Part shown: in pieces, positions 18,737-27,282 of the stretch
Layout: each line of letters starts with the position of its first letter
How positions within the stretch are numbered: position 1 is the first letter of the stretch
DNA from: JAKAGZ01 sp963772675
GTDB lineage: Bacteria > Bacteroidota > Ignavibacteria > Ignavibacteriales > Ignavibacteriaceae
DNA: 64,000 bases
Direction of reading: 5' to 3'
NCBI GenBank assembly: GCA_963772675.1
Contig: CAVYYF010000005.1
Span: 124,001 to 188,000, forward strand
Translations under genes and position numbers: made by a program
The notes under the pieces: generated by a model
Databases searched by the model: none
Seen by the model: only the letters and a program-made list of their open reading frames with translations
What the model was told of the DNA's origin: nothing

Positions 18737-19150
18737 ATGTATATTTTTCTTATTTTAGTTTCATTGTTAAATTTTTCCTACGGTGGAAAGCTGGAAGTAA
18801 AAAATGGCTGGGTTCGCCCTGCGGGGAAAGGTATGAACACAGCATTTTATTTTAAAGCAATAAATAATTCTGATAAAACAGATACTTTGCTTTCAGTAAA
18901 GTCATCAGTCGCAAAAATGGTACAGATGCATGAAACTTTTAGCAAAAATGGAATGATGGGAATGCGCCAGATAAAAGTAATTCCAATTAACGCCAAATCA
19001 ACACTTGAATTTAAACCGGGCGGTTATCACGTGATGGTTATGAACCTGAAGAAAGATCTGAAAATAGGTAGCCTTGCGGAATTTACTCTGCATTTTAAAT
19101 ATGCCGGAAATATAACAGTTAAAGCACCTGTAAAAATGCCGGGTGATTAA
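18737..19150 (+). CDS. PCu(A)C family periplasmic copper chaperone
   Basis: 137 residues with a short signal peptide ending in NFSYG. The Met/His copper site is visible: VQMHETFSKNGMMGMRQ followed by GGYHVMVMNL (H-M...H-x-M). It delivers Cu(I) to Sco or directly to the CuA centre of cytochrome oxidase. It is co-transcribed with the Sco gene. Confidence 0.9.
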   Translation: MYIFLILVSLLNFSYGGKLEVKNGWVRPAGKGMNTAFYFKAINNSDKTDTLLSVKSSVAKMVQMHETFSKNGMMGMRQIKVIPINAKSTLEFKPGGYHVMVMNLKKDLKIGSLAEFTLHFKYAGNITVKAPVKMPGD

Positions 19151-19224
19151 TTTAGAAATCAAAATAATTTCCCACATGTTTTTCTTTTTGAAGAACAGAA
19201 TTTATTACGGTAAAACTTATAATT

Positions 19225-19917
19225 ATGTCTTCAAATAAAAACCTAATTCAAAAACTAAAGGCACATCAGTTTGCAAGCATTGTTCCATTTGATCTGCACA
19301 ATCCTAATGTCTACGTTTTTGATTTTTCGGAATCGAATGAAGAACTAAACGATCTCGATTTTACAGATATACAAAAATTTATTGATTACTGCTTCAATAA
19401 ATTGAAAGTAAATAATACGTCGGTTGGTGTGGGGGGGTACGCTGAAAAGCGATCAATATACAGAATGAGTAATGTTTTTGAAACTTCCGGTGGACACAGA
19501 TCAGTTCACCTTGGTATTGATATCACAGCCGCTGCAGGAACCGAAGTTTTTGCACCAATGGATGGAAAAGTTCATAGCTTTCAAAATAATTCTTCTTTTG
19601 GTGACTATGGGCCAACAATAATTCTTGAACATAATCTGGATGGTGAAATTTTCTACACACTTTATGGGCATCTAAGTTTAAACTCTTTAGAAGGATTATC
19701 GGAGGGAAAAGAAATAAAAAAGGGCCAAAATATAGGAGAATTAGGGGATCCAAGTGTAAATGTAGGCTGGCCGCCGCATCTTCATTTTCAGTTAATTACT
19801 GATATGCTTGATAAAAAGGGGGATTTTCCAGGAGTATGCCTGTCATCAGAAAAAGGCTACTATTTAAGCCATTGCCCCGATCCCAATTTAATCCTGAAAA
19901 TTGAAAAATTAATGTAA
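19225..19917 (+). CDS. M23 family (LytM-like) metallopeptidase
   Basis: 230 residues. The zinc ligands are in HLGIDITAAAGTEV (HxxxD) and PPHLHFQL (HxH), with YGHLSL before them. These are all the M23 catalytic landmarks of peptidoglycan endopeptidases. Unusually there is no signal peptide, so the protein may act in the cytosol or on a non-murein substrate. Its roughly 80-residue N-terminal segment is not recognised. The upstream gene ends 74 bases earlier. Confidence 0.85.
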   Translation: MSSNKNLIQKLKAHQFASIVPFDLHNPNVYVFDFSESNEELNDLDFTDIQKFIDYCFNKLKVNNTSVGVGGYAEKRSIYRMSNVFETSGGHRSVHLGIDITAAAGTEVFAPMDGKVHSFQNNSSFGDYGPTIILEHNLDGEIFYTLYGHLSLNSLEGLSEGKEIKKGQNIGELGDPSVNVGWPPHLHFQLITDMLDKKGDFPGVCLSSEKGYYLSHCPDPNLILKIEKLM

Positions 19918-19920
19918 ACT

Positions 19921-19950
19921 CGTAGACAGAAGACATGCCTTGTCTCTACG
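19921..19950. repeat. Imperfect palindrome, CGTAGAnACA type
   Basis: The sequence folds on itself (CGTAGACA... / ...TTGTCTCTACG) directly after the M23 gene. It resembles the widespread CGTAGAGAC...GTCTCTACG palindromes found between genes in many genomes. It may serve as a transcription terminator. Only this copy was seen in the window. Confidence 0.4.
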
Positions 19951-20025
19951 AAAACATTAAATTGAAACCAATCATAATTCTCCGCATCTTACGAATGAGC
20001 AAAAAATTATTTTGGAGAAAGTCGA

Positions 20026-20412
20026 ATGAGCTATTATTTCAGCAAGGTTGTAAATGAAGAATTTGATAAAGCCATTGAAAAAGTTACCGAAAAATTAAAA
20101 GAAGAAGGTTTCGGCATTTTAACGGAAATAGATGTAAAAGCAACATTGAAGAAAAAACTTGATGTTGATTTTAAAAAGTATAAAATTCTCGGTGCGTGCA
20201 ACCCCCCTCTTGCTTATAAAGCCCTTTTGTCAGAAGATAATATCGGAACTATGCTTCCGTGCAATGTAATAGTTAAAGAGAATGCTGATGGCAATGTTGA
20301 GGTTTCTGCGGTAGATCCGATTGCGTCAATGATGGCGGTTAAAAATGAATCCCTCGGTCTGGTAGCAGAAGAAGTAAGAAATAAACTTAAAAAGGTGATT
20401 GATAATTTATAA
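20026..20412 (+). CDS. DUF302 domain protein
   Basis: 128 residues, cytosolic. The sequence follows the DUF302 pattern: an opening amphipathic helix, EGFGILTEIDVKATLKKKL, then YKILGACNPPLAYKAL and IGTMLPCNVIV. The family function is unknown; members often occur near redox or metal-handling genes, as here after the copper genes and M23 peptidase. A clear terminator follows. Confidence 0.85.
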   Translation: MSYYFSKVVNEEFDKAIEKVTEKLKEEGFGILTEIDVKATLKKKLDVDFKKYKILGACNPPLAYKALLSEDNIGTMLPCNVIVKENADGNVEVSAVDPIASMMAVKNESLGLVAEEVRNKLKKVIDNL

Positions 20413-20418
20413 TTATTT

Positions 20419-20443
20419 GCCCCGGCTATCCCGGGGCTTTTTT
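20419..20443 (+). terminator. Rho-independent terminator after the DUF302 gene
   Basis: The GCCCCGG (20419-20425) / CCGGGGC (20431-20437) stem with a 5-base loop is followed by TTTTTT. It ends the rightward transcript and lies against the stop of the convergent ABC permease gene. Confidence 0.85.
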
Positions 20444-21218
20444 AATTTATATTTTTATTCCTGATTGCAAATATTCCTGCTGTAAAAACCACAATGCTTC
20501 CCACAAGACTGTAAACAATTACTTCTTTCAAAAAAGAATAATCCATTTTATAAAAACCCTGCGATGCCCACATTGGCAAAGCGTATGGTATCCAGTTGCT
20601 ATGTTCCCAGCTAAGCAGCATGGATGTGCCTATAGTTCCGGCAACGCCGATGCCGATCGAAACCAGGAAGTTTTTCGAATTTATGCTGATAATAAACTGA
20701 ATCATTAGAATTAATAATGAAGCCAGGAATATTTTTAAGCTCGTTATAAACAGTAAATTAATTGGGCTTGTTTTTTCAAAATTAATTTTTGGATTTGCTA
20801 CAGCAAGCAATTTTATTGAGAGTATCAAAAACATATCAAAAACAAATAATGAAAAAAGTACCAGGCCGGCAGCAACAATTATTTTTGCTATGTAAAAGTC
20901 CATTCTGTTTACCGGTAGTGCAAAGAGATGCTTCCAGCCGTTGGCTTTGTGTTCGACATTATTAACGATGAATGCCACCAGAGTTACCAGTAAAGGCAGC
21001 ATTAAAATTGAATAAATATTTACAGAGTTACTAGCAATTTTCATCCACGGGTCCACATTTGCCGCCTGAAGTAATTTTGGGCGAGAGAAAAAAATCAAAA
21101 AATTCACTGTTACTACAAACAGAGGTGCGAATATTGAACCCCACAAAGCAAGAGTTCTTTTTTGTTTTGTGGTTTCGGTAAGTATTGCGTTTTTGAGAGT
21201 TACAATTTTTGTTGCCAT
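20442..21218 (-). CDS. ABC-2 type transporter permease
   Basis: 258 residues with about six hydrophobic segments typical of ABC-2 exporters. KANGWKHLFALPVNRMDFYIAK is the cytoplasmic loop often seen in bacitracin/lantibiotic-type permeases. The ATPase gene lies 6 bases upstream. The substrate is unknown. Confidence 0.8.
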   Translation of the reverse strand: MATKIVTLKNAILTETTKQKRTLALWGSIFAPLFVVTVNFLIFFSRPKLLQAANVDPWMKIASNSVNIYSILMLPLLVTLVAFIVNNVEHKANGWKHLFALPVNRMDFYIAKIIVAAGLVLFSLFVFDMFLILSIKLLAVANPKINFEKTSPINLLFITSLKIFLASLLILMIQFIISINSKNFLVSIGIGVAGTIGTSMLLSWEHSNWIPYALPMWASQGFYKMDYSFLKEVIVYSLVGSIVVFTAGIFAIRNKNIN

Positions 21219-21224
21219 ATATAA

Positions 21225-22133
21225 TTAATTTACTTTTGTTATATCAAGAAATAATTGTTCTAAGTCCCTTTTAGAATTACTTATTCCGAAAACCGGGATA
21301 TCATTTTTAACAAGAAGTCTTGCTATGCTATTTATATCTTCTTTGTTTTCAACATCGGTTTCAATAATATTTTTTTTATTTAATCTAGCAGATGAAAAAT
21401 TGTTTTCGATTAATAAGTTTAATCCTTTCTCATATTCTGTTGTTTCAATTGAAACAGTGCTGACTCCGATTTCTCTTAACTCCCTCAAAGTGCCTTGGAA
21501 TAAAAGAGAACCTTTATTAATTATTCCTACATGAGAAGCAATTTTTTCTATTTCACCAAGAATGTGACTTGAGATAAAAACAGTTGTCCCCTTTTCTTTC
21601 TGAAGTGAGAGTAATAATTCTCTTATTTCAATTATGCCATGAGGATCAAGGCCATTTGTCGGCTCATCAAGAATTAAAAGTTCCGGTTCCGATAATAAAG
21701 CAAGAGCAAGGCCAAGCCGTTGCTTCATGCCAAGTGAATAATGCCTGACAGGCCGTTTGGCATCCTGTAATAGATTCACGGTTTTTAAGACTTCATTTGT
21801 CCTGTTTCGGTGTAAATTTCGCAGTTTTCTTGTTATTTCAATGTTGTCATAACCCGACAGATGTTCGTAAACTGTGGGCGATTCTACAAGCGCTCCGATT
21901 CTATTGAGTATTGAAATTTTATTGTGATTTATACTTTCACCAAATAACCTGATGTGATCGCCGTTTGTTTTATAAAGTCCCAAAAGTGCACGGATGGTTG
22001 TTGTTTTTCCCGCGCCATTAGGACCAAGAAATCCGTAAATACTGCCGGAAGGAACTTCAATGCTCAATTCATTTAATACTTTTAGGCTACCGAAAGAAAA
22101 ATTCAGAGCATTGGTTTCAATGTAATTTTCCAT
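21225..22133 (-). CDS. ABC transporter ATP-binding protein (BcrA-like)
   Basis: 302 residues. Walker A is GPNGAGKTTTIRALLG, the signature region is HYSLGMKQRLGLALAL, Walker B is LLILDEPTNGLDP and the H-loop is ISSHIL. A C-terminal extension of about 80 residues is typical of drug- or peptide-export ATPases. It pairs with the permease 6 bases downstream to make a two-component exporter. Confidence 0.88.
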   Translation of the reverse strand: MENYIETNALNFSFGSLKVLNELSIEVPSGSIYGFLGPNGAGKTTTIRALLGLYKTNGDHIRLFGESINHNKISILNRIGALVESPTVYEHLSGYDNIEITRKLRNLHRNRTNEVLKTVNLLQDAKRPVRHYSLGMKQRLGLALALLSEPELLILDEPTNGLDPHGIIEIRELLLSLQKEKGTTVFISSHILGEIEKIASHVGIINKGSLLFQGTLRELREIGVSTVSIETTEYEKGLNLLIENNFSSARLNKKNIIETDVENKEDINSIARLLVKNDIPVFGISNSKRDLEQLFLDITKVN

Positions 22134-22178
22134 TTATCCTCAATTCTTTTTCTAAAGACGAATTGAGTTGCAGGATTG

Positions 22179-23159
22179 TTACAAAAGAGATGCAAATTTT
22201 AAAGGAAGGATTTTGAATTTATAAAAGATCAGTTTTATCAGATTGCTTACACGGGCTATTTTCATCAAGGAAAACAAAGGATGAGAAGAATTTGTGCAGA
22301 TATAGGAATCATACCATTCGGGATTAAATTTATTTTTGAAGTTGTACAGACCAAGATAATTGTAGGCGTATCGCAATCTTCTTCCGGTGGAATTAACTAT
22401 AAATTCTCTGGAAAAAATTTTGCTGTTATAAACTACGTAAGGAACATCCCCAAGACTCCAAGTTTTAGCGCCTTCTGATTTTAGTTTTTTAAATACTGTG
22501 TAGATAAGTAATTCCATCACTCCTTTGGGGGCGTCTTTTCGTCGTAGCAGCAGGTCGGTTCTAATATGAGTATTATCTATTTTTGCGGTTAAAATGGCGC
22601 CAGCCCAGATACCTGATTTGTCTATAAATACAAAAAGCCTCGTTCCAGGAAGAAATTGGTCATTAAAAAAATATTTTAGTTGTGGCTCTTTTCCGTGCGC
22701 ACATTCCGGCTTGAATAATTCTAATTTTATTTTGTTTTTAAGGTTAAATTCAATTTCCTTTACCGATCCGTTCTTTTTACCGCATCTGATTAATTCTTTA
22801 ATTGATTTTTTTTCAAAATGGTTCGAGTTGGTTTTCAAAATTGCTTCTTTTGCAGCCTTAAATGTTTTAAAGTTTCTTTCAGAAAATAGGTTCGCGTAAT
22901 CTTTACTGCAGCCACTTATAAAAACATTTATATTCTTTGAATTTATGCGATCGTCATCTTTCAGTTCGGCTTCAGAAAAATAGTGCTGTGGATTGTTTAT
23001 CCAAAGCAGTGGTTTTTTACCCGGAATATTTTGTTTATGAAATACCCGCTCATAGTTTTTGAATCTGCTCTGTGATATGATTTTCAGCGAATCATTAATC
23101 AAAACTCCGGGTGTTCCGGGGTGTTTGGAGCTAATATATTTTTCAAGCAATTGTGACAT
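22179..23159 (-). CDS. DUF2156 protein (MprF C-terminal-like)
   Basis: 326 residues. The second half carries GAILTAKIDNTHIRTDLLLRRKDAPKG and the terminal LGLYNFKNKFNPEWYDSYI, a hallmark of the DUF2156/phosphatidylglycerol lysyltransferase fold, a GNAT-like aminoacyl-transfer domain. No membrane flippase domain is attached, so this is a free-standing soluble version. The acceptor is unknown. Confidence 0.75.
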   Translation of the reverse strand: MSQLLEKYISSKHPGTPGVLINDSLKIISQSRFKNYERVFHKQNIPGKKPLLWINNPQHYFSEAELKDDDRINSKNINVFISGCSKDYANLFSERNFKTFKAAKEAILKTNSNHFEKKSIKELIRCGKKNGSVKEIEFNLKNKIKLELFKPECAHGKEPQLKYFFNDQFLPGTRLFVFIDKSGIWAGAILTAKIDNTHIRTDLLLRRKDAPKGVMELLIYTVFKKLKSEGAKTWSLGDVPYVVYNSKIFSREFIVNSTGRRLRYAYNYLGLYNFKNKFNPEWYDSYICTNSSHPLFSLMKIARVSNLIKLIFYKFKILPLKFASLL

Positions 23160-23169
23160 ATATTATTTT

Positions 23170-23619
23170 TTACCTTAAGTATGCAATGTAATCTGTATAA
23201 ACAGGATCTTTCCCTAGTCTTCTCATTTCCCTGGCAATCTGTCCCCTGTGATAAGAAGAATGATGAGAGAGATGAGTTAATATTTCATTTATCGTATTTG
23301 TGTATTCTATTCCTTTACTGTTAGTGTATTTAATTTTTGTTTCAAAATCTTTTTCAGAAAGTGAGCTTAAATACGCACTAATTTGCATTCCATTATTGTT
23401 GGCTAATTTATTACAATTCTGCAGACTTAAATCGATCCAGAACTTATTATCATAGTTTTCTGATTTAAGTCTCTGTAGCCAGGTTTTTTCGGCCTGAAGC
23501 AGATGGGACAATATTTTCAGAATTATACCCTCATTTATTCCCTCGCTTCTTATTCCTTCTATTACCATTTGGTTTGCCCAGGCATGGTATTTAAATAAAT
23601 TTATGAAATAAGATTTCAT
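23170..23619 (-). CDS. DinB family protein
   Basis: 149 residues from the MKSYFINLF start; a longer frame upstream has no family similarity, so the start was trimmed. Metal-binding His residues of the DinB four-helix bundle are visible in FKYHAWANQ, ILSHLLQAEKTW and HLSHHSSYHRGQI. The family includes thiol transferases and many proteins of unknown role. It is divergent from another DinB-like gene that begins 141 bases away. Confidence 0.85.
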   Translation of the reverse strand: MKSYFINLFKYHAWANQMVIEGIRSEGINEGIILKILSHLLQAEKTWLQRLKSENYDNKFWIDLSLQNCNKLANNNGMQISAYLSSLSEKDFETKIKYTNSKGIEYTNTINEILTHLSHHSSYHRGQIAREMRRLGKDPVYTDYIAYLR

Positions 23620-23760
23620 TAGCCGCACCGTTATTGATTTAAAACAAGAATAAAGTCGAAATGGTTTCCTGGCAATTAAGTTATGGATACCCGTATGAAT
23701 AATTGAACATTTAAGGAAAAAACACAATATTGAGCGTGAATTTAATAAAAAGGAGAAAAT

Positions 23761-24204
23761 ATGATACAGCAATCCCTCTCAGAATTATTTGAAAGAGATC
23801 TGACAAGGTTAAAAGAAGAAATTACTCTATACTCTGACGAGAGCAAAATATGGGTAGTAAAAGGGGAAATTAAAAATTCAGCAGGAAATCTTGCTCTCCA
23901 TTTACTAGGTAACCTGAATCACTTTATTGGAGCAGTGCTTGGCAACAATGGCTATGTAAGAAACCGCGACGCAGAATTTTCAGATAAAAATGTTTCGCTA
24001 ACAGAGATGATAAATAATGTTGATAAAACTAAGGAAGTCATTAAGTCCATACTTTCAAAAATATCGGATGAAGAATTGGCTGAAGATTATCCTGTTGTTG
24101 TCTTAGCCGGAAAGAAAATGAAAACCGGTTATTTCCTAATTCATTTGGCCGGCCATTTAAATTATCATCTAGGACAAATCAATTATCATAGAAGATTAAT
24201 TTAG
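23761..24204 (+). CDS. DinB superfamily protein (DUF1572-like)
   Basis: 147 residues. Helical, with His in ALHLLGNLNHFIG and LIHLAGHLNYHLGQINYH, the metal sites of the DinB/DUF1572 fold. AAAAAGGAGAAAAT provides a strong ribosome site before the ATG. It is convergent with the TPR gene, with 3 bases between stops. Confidence 0.82.
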   Translation: MIQQSLSELFERDLTRLKEEITLYSDESKIWVVKGEIKNSAGNLALHLLGNLNHFIGAVLGNNGYVRNRDAEFSDKNVSLTEMINNVDKTKEVIKSILSKISDEELAEDYPVVVLAGKKMKTGYFLIHLAGHLNYHLGQINYHRRLI

Positions 24205-24207
24205 TCG

Positions 24208-25509
24208 CTATCTGGAAGTATCGGCCTTTCTAAAGTGATTTTTTTCTATCAGCGTTTCTGTTCTGTCCTTTGCGTAGTTAATTAGTTGCTTATCTACATC
24301 TGTAGTATCAGCTAAAAATTTTTTATAGTACCTTATAGCGACAGTCTTATCTTTATAATAATGATCATAGACAGCCGCCAGATAAAAAGTAATTTCCTTT
24401 TTGTCTGGCTTTTCTCTTAATGCACCCTGGTAATATTTAAGAGCCTGTGAATAATTTTTTTGTTCATAGTAGGTTGCTGCAATCTGTATTAGGGTTTCTG
24501 CCATGAAATCATTTCTTTGCAAATCAACAGCTTTGAAAAGGTTATCAATTGCGTGAGCATATTCTTTTAGACTTTTGTAAGAAGCGCCCAGATAAAAATA
24601 AGCTGATGGGTCTTTGTCCATTATATTTACAGCTCGGTTCAGAAAAACAACGGATGAATCGTATTCCCCCTTCCAGTAGTAGCTGACACCCATATTTCTT
24701 AAATTTATTTCAGACGAATCTTGCAGGCTGATTGATTTATGGTAGTTTGAAATTGCATCATCGTAATTTTTCATCTTTAAATTTATGTCCCCCTTTTTTG
24801 TCCACATTACTGAAGATGAAGGATAAGCTGTTAATCCATCATCAATTATTCTGCTTGCAGAGATCAACTTATCCTGGGAGATGTAAAGTTCACATAGTTG
24901 GAGGTCAGTATTTTGATTAAGTAGATTTAGTCTATGAGCGATTTGAAAATTAATTATTGCCTCATCAATCTTTTTAAGTTTGACATTACAATGGGCAATT
25001 TGCTCATAGTAAAAGCTGTTGGCCGAATCGAGTTTTATAAGTCTTTCATAAATAGCTTGAGCTTTATCCCAGTATTCTTCCTGTTTGTAAGTTTTGCCTA
25101 AACCAAGAAGTATTTGTGAATCTGTGGAATTGAGGGAGAATGCTTTTGATAGTATTGAGTCTGCATCACCTATGCGTCCAGAGGAATAATAATCATTGCC
25201 AAGAAGAGTCATTATTTTGACATTTCCTGTGTCAAGTTTCAATGCATTTTTAAGAAATTTGGAAGCCATTTGAAAATTTGAGAGCGACTGGTAATTGAGG
25301 CCTAGGTAATAGAAAATATCGGAATTGGTAGAATCACTATCGAGTAACTTTTTAAGTAACTCTGTCGACTGAGAATATTTCCCTTCCATCATAAGCAGTT
25401 TGGCTTTATTAAATTCATTGTCTTTATTGTCTTGGGCGTAAAGTAATGACGCAGATGTAAAAGACAAAAAACTAGCTGATATTATGAAAAGAATTTTTGC
25501 GAATCTCAT
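24208..25509 (-). CDS. Exported tetratricopeptide-repeat protein
   Basis: 433 residues with a signal peptide ending LLYAQ. Successive 34-residue TPR units run over most of the length; good examples are DIFYYLGLNYQSLSNFQMA, VMWTKKGDINLKMKNYDDA and AETLIQIAATYYEQKNYSQ. Such proteins scaffold complexes in the periplasm. There is no enzymatic domain, and neighbours do not point to a specific partner. Confidence 0.88.
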   Translation of the reverse strand: MRFAKILFIISASFLSFTSASLLYAQDNKDNEFNKAKLLMMEGKYSQSTELLKKLLDSDSTNSDIFYYLGLNYQSLSNFQMASKFLKNALKLDTGNVKIMTLLGNDYYSSGRIGDADSILSKAFSLNSTDSQILLGLGKTYKQEEYWDKAQAIYERLIKLDSANSFYYEQIAHCNVKLKKIDEAIINFQIAHRLNLLNQNTDLQLCELYISQDKLISASRIIDDGLTAYPSSSVMWTKKGDINLKMKNYDDAISNYHKSISLQDSSEINLRNMGVSYYWKGEYDSSVVFLNRAVNIMDKDPSAYFYLGASYKSLKEYAHAIDNLFKAVDLQRNDFMAETLIQIAATYYEQKNYSQALKYYQGALREKPDKKEITFYLAAVYDHYYKDKTVAIRYYKKFLADTTDVDKQLINYAKDRTETLIEKNHFRKADTSR

Positions 25510-25661
25510 ATAAATTTGATGTTTTTATGGATTAGTTGTATGAATATAGATGTTTCAGTCAGCAAAAAGTTTATTTATGCTGTAAAAAAATTTTAATTAA
25601 TCCCCTCTTTTGATTACTATTACTTCGTTGAAATTTTTTGAAAAATAAATAACAAATTGGC

Positions 25662-26162
25662 ATGAAAAAAACAAAAAAACGCCCTGCCTGGGACGAATAT
25701 TTTCTAAAATTAGCTATGCTTGCTTCTGAGCGGTCGACCTGTCCGAGAATGCACTGCGGATGTGTGCTTGTTAAAGACAGGTTTGTTTTGGCAACCGGTT
25801 ATAATGGCTCAGTTCCAGGACAGCCGCATTGTGAAGACGCTGGCTGCCTTATAGTTGATGATCATTGTGCCCGTACAAACCATGCAGAAATAAATGCACT
25901 TGTTCAGGCCGCAGTACATGGAATTTCTATCAAAGGTGCTGATGCATACATTACGAATATGTCCTGTACAACCTGCGCAAAAGCTTTGATTGCTGCCGGC
26001 ATGAAACGAGTAATTGTATTTTCTGATTTTCACGACACACTTGCAACTGAATTTTATACAAACAGCGGAGTAGAAATAGTTAAGCTAAAAATGCCGGATA
26101 CTCAAATAAATTATGATCTGACAAAATATACCTCAGCAAGAAAGACCAAAAAATCCAGATGA
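25662..26162 (+). CDS. Deoxycytidylate (dCMP) deaminase
   Basis: 166 residues. The zinc site is complete: HAEINAL and SCTTCAKAL (HAE...CxxC). MLASERSTCPRMHCGCVLVKD and GYNGSVPGQPHC are typical of the ComEB/dCMP deaminase family. The enzyme converts dCMP to dUMP for thymidylate synthesis. Its stop overlaps the start of the next gene (ATGA). Confidence 0.9.
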   Translation: MKKTKKRPAWDEYFLKLAMLASERSTCPRMHCGCVLVKDRFVLATGYNGSVPGQPHCEDAGCLIVDDHCARTNHAEINALVQAAVHGISIKGADAYITNMSCTTCAKALIAAGMKRVIVFSDFHDTLATEFYTNSGVEIVKLKMPDTQINYDLTKYTSARKTKKSR

Positions 26163-27031
26163 AATCAAAAGTAACCCGTTACTGGAAACCTCTCTTGGCG
26201 ATGGTCTTTTGGGGTACATCTTTTATTGCAACCAAAGTAGCTCTTGAAGAATTAACACCACTGATGATAATATTCTTCAGACTCGTTTTTTCGATTTCAC
26301 TTCTCACGGTATTTGCTCTTTATACTAAAAGAGATTTTTCAATAAAACTTAAAAGCCATTTATGGATTCTGCTTCTTGCTTTAATTGCTTCTTTTCATTT
26401 GTGGATACAGGTTACCGGTCTTAAATACACAACAGCAGTAAACACGGGGTGGATAATCGGAACAGCTCCTGTTTTTATTGCGATGCTTGGTTCAATCTTT
26501 TTTAAAGAGAAACTAACTGTATTGAAAATTTCTGGAATCCTGATAGCCTTTGCAGGCTTGCTCATGTTGATAAGTAAAGGAGACATCTCAAAATTAAGTT
26601 TTATCTCACATAAGGGAGATTTCCTGATTCTTGCAAGCGCGTTTACCTGGAGTGTTTATTCGATGGTGAATAAAAAGATCACGATCAACTATTCGCCGGT
26701 AATGACTATACTATTTCTCTTTATTATGATGGCAATAATTGTCGGCCCATTCGCAATTAACAACGAATATTTTCTGGCAATTTCACATATGTCATTTAAG
26801 GTCTGGGGTGCCGTTTTATTTCTCGGAATCTTCTGCTCGGGGATTTCTTATGTTTTGTGGGCAAAATCTCTTAGCGAAATGGAAGCGACAAAAACCGGGG
26901 CATTTTTATATTTTGAGCCTTTTGTAACTGTTATTGCTGCCTGGTTATTATTAGATGAGAAAATTACAGCAATAATAATTGTAAGCGGGTTGATAATTAT
27001 GCTTGGAGTTTACCTTGTAAACAGACGGTAA
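26159..27031 (+). CDS. EamA/DMT family membrane transporter
   Basis: 290 residues with about ten membrane helices in two EamA halves. MVFWGTSFIATKVALEELTP opens the first and FTWSVYSMVNKKI lies early in the second. The family exports amino acids and other small metabolites; the substrate is unknown. The 4-base overlap with the deaminase gene implies coupled translation. Confidence 0.88.
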   Translation: MKSKVTRYWKPLLAMVFWGTSFIATKVALEELTPLMIIFFRLVFSISLLTVFALYTKRDFSIKLKSHLWILLLALIASFHLWIQVTGLKYTTAVNTGWIIGTAPVFIAMLGSIFFKEKLTVLKISGILIAFAGLLMLISKGDISKLSFISHKGDFLILASAFTWSVYSMVNKKITINYSPVMTILFLFIMMAIIVGPFAINNEYFLAISHMSFKVWGAVLFLGIFCSGISYVLWAKSLSEMEATKTGAFLYFEPFVTVIAAWLLLDEKITAIIIVSGLIIMLGVYLVNRR

Positions 27032-27050
27032 ATTATTTTAAATTAGAGCT

Positions 27051-27278
27051 ATGTTTAAAGCATTTAAGGGGATAAGAAAACTAATTGTTGGAGTAATTGG
27101 TTTTACAATTCTGTTTATCGGCATTATCCTTATTTTTATTCCCGGGCCGGCTTTAATCGTATTACCAATTGGGCTGGGAATACTTGCAACAGAGTTCTTG
27201 TGGGCAAGAAATTTATTGATAAAATTTAAAGACAAGTTTAAAAGAAAAAATAAACTGCGGCAAAATCAGGAGTATTAG
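27051..27278 (+). CDS. PGPGW-like small membrane protein
   Basis: 75 residues. A basic N-terminus is followed by two membrane helices around IFIPGPALIVLPIGLGILA and the WARN segment, then a basic tail. This matches the PGPGW family of putative transmembrane proteins of unknown function. It lies between the transporter and the Memo-like gene, with 4 bases to the latter. Confidence 0.75.
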   Translation: MFKAFKGIRKLIVGVIGFTILFIGIILIFIPGPALIVLPIGLGILATEFLWARNLLIKFKDKFKRKNKLRQNQEY

Positions 27279-27282
27279 TAAT

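Noticed and set aside
23620..23772. Longer N-terminus of the DinB gene
   Set aside because: The extra 51 residues lack family similarity and overlap the start region of the divergent gene.
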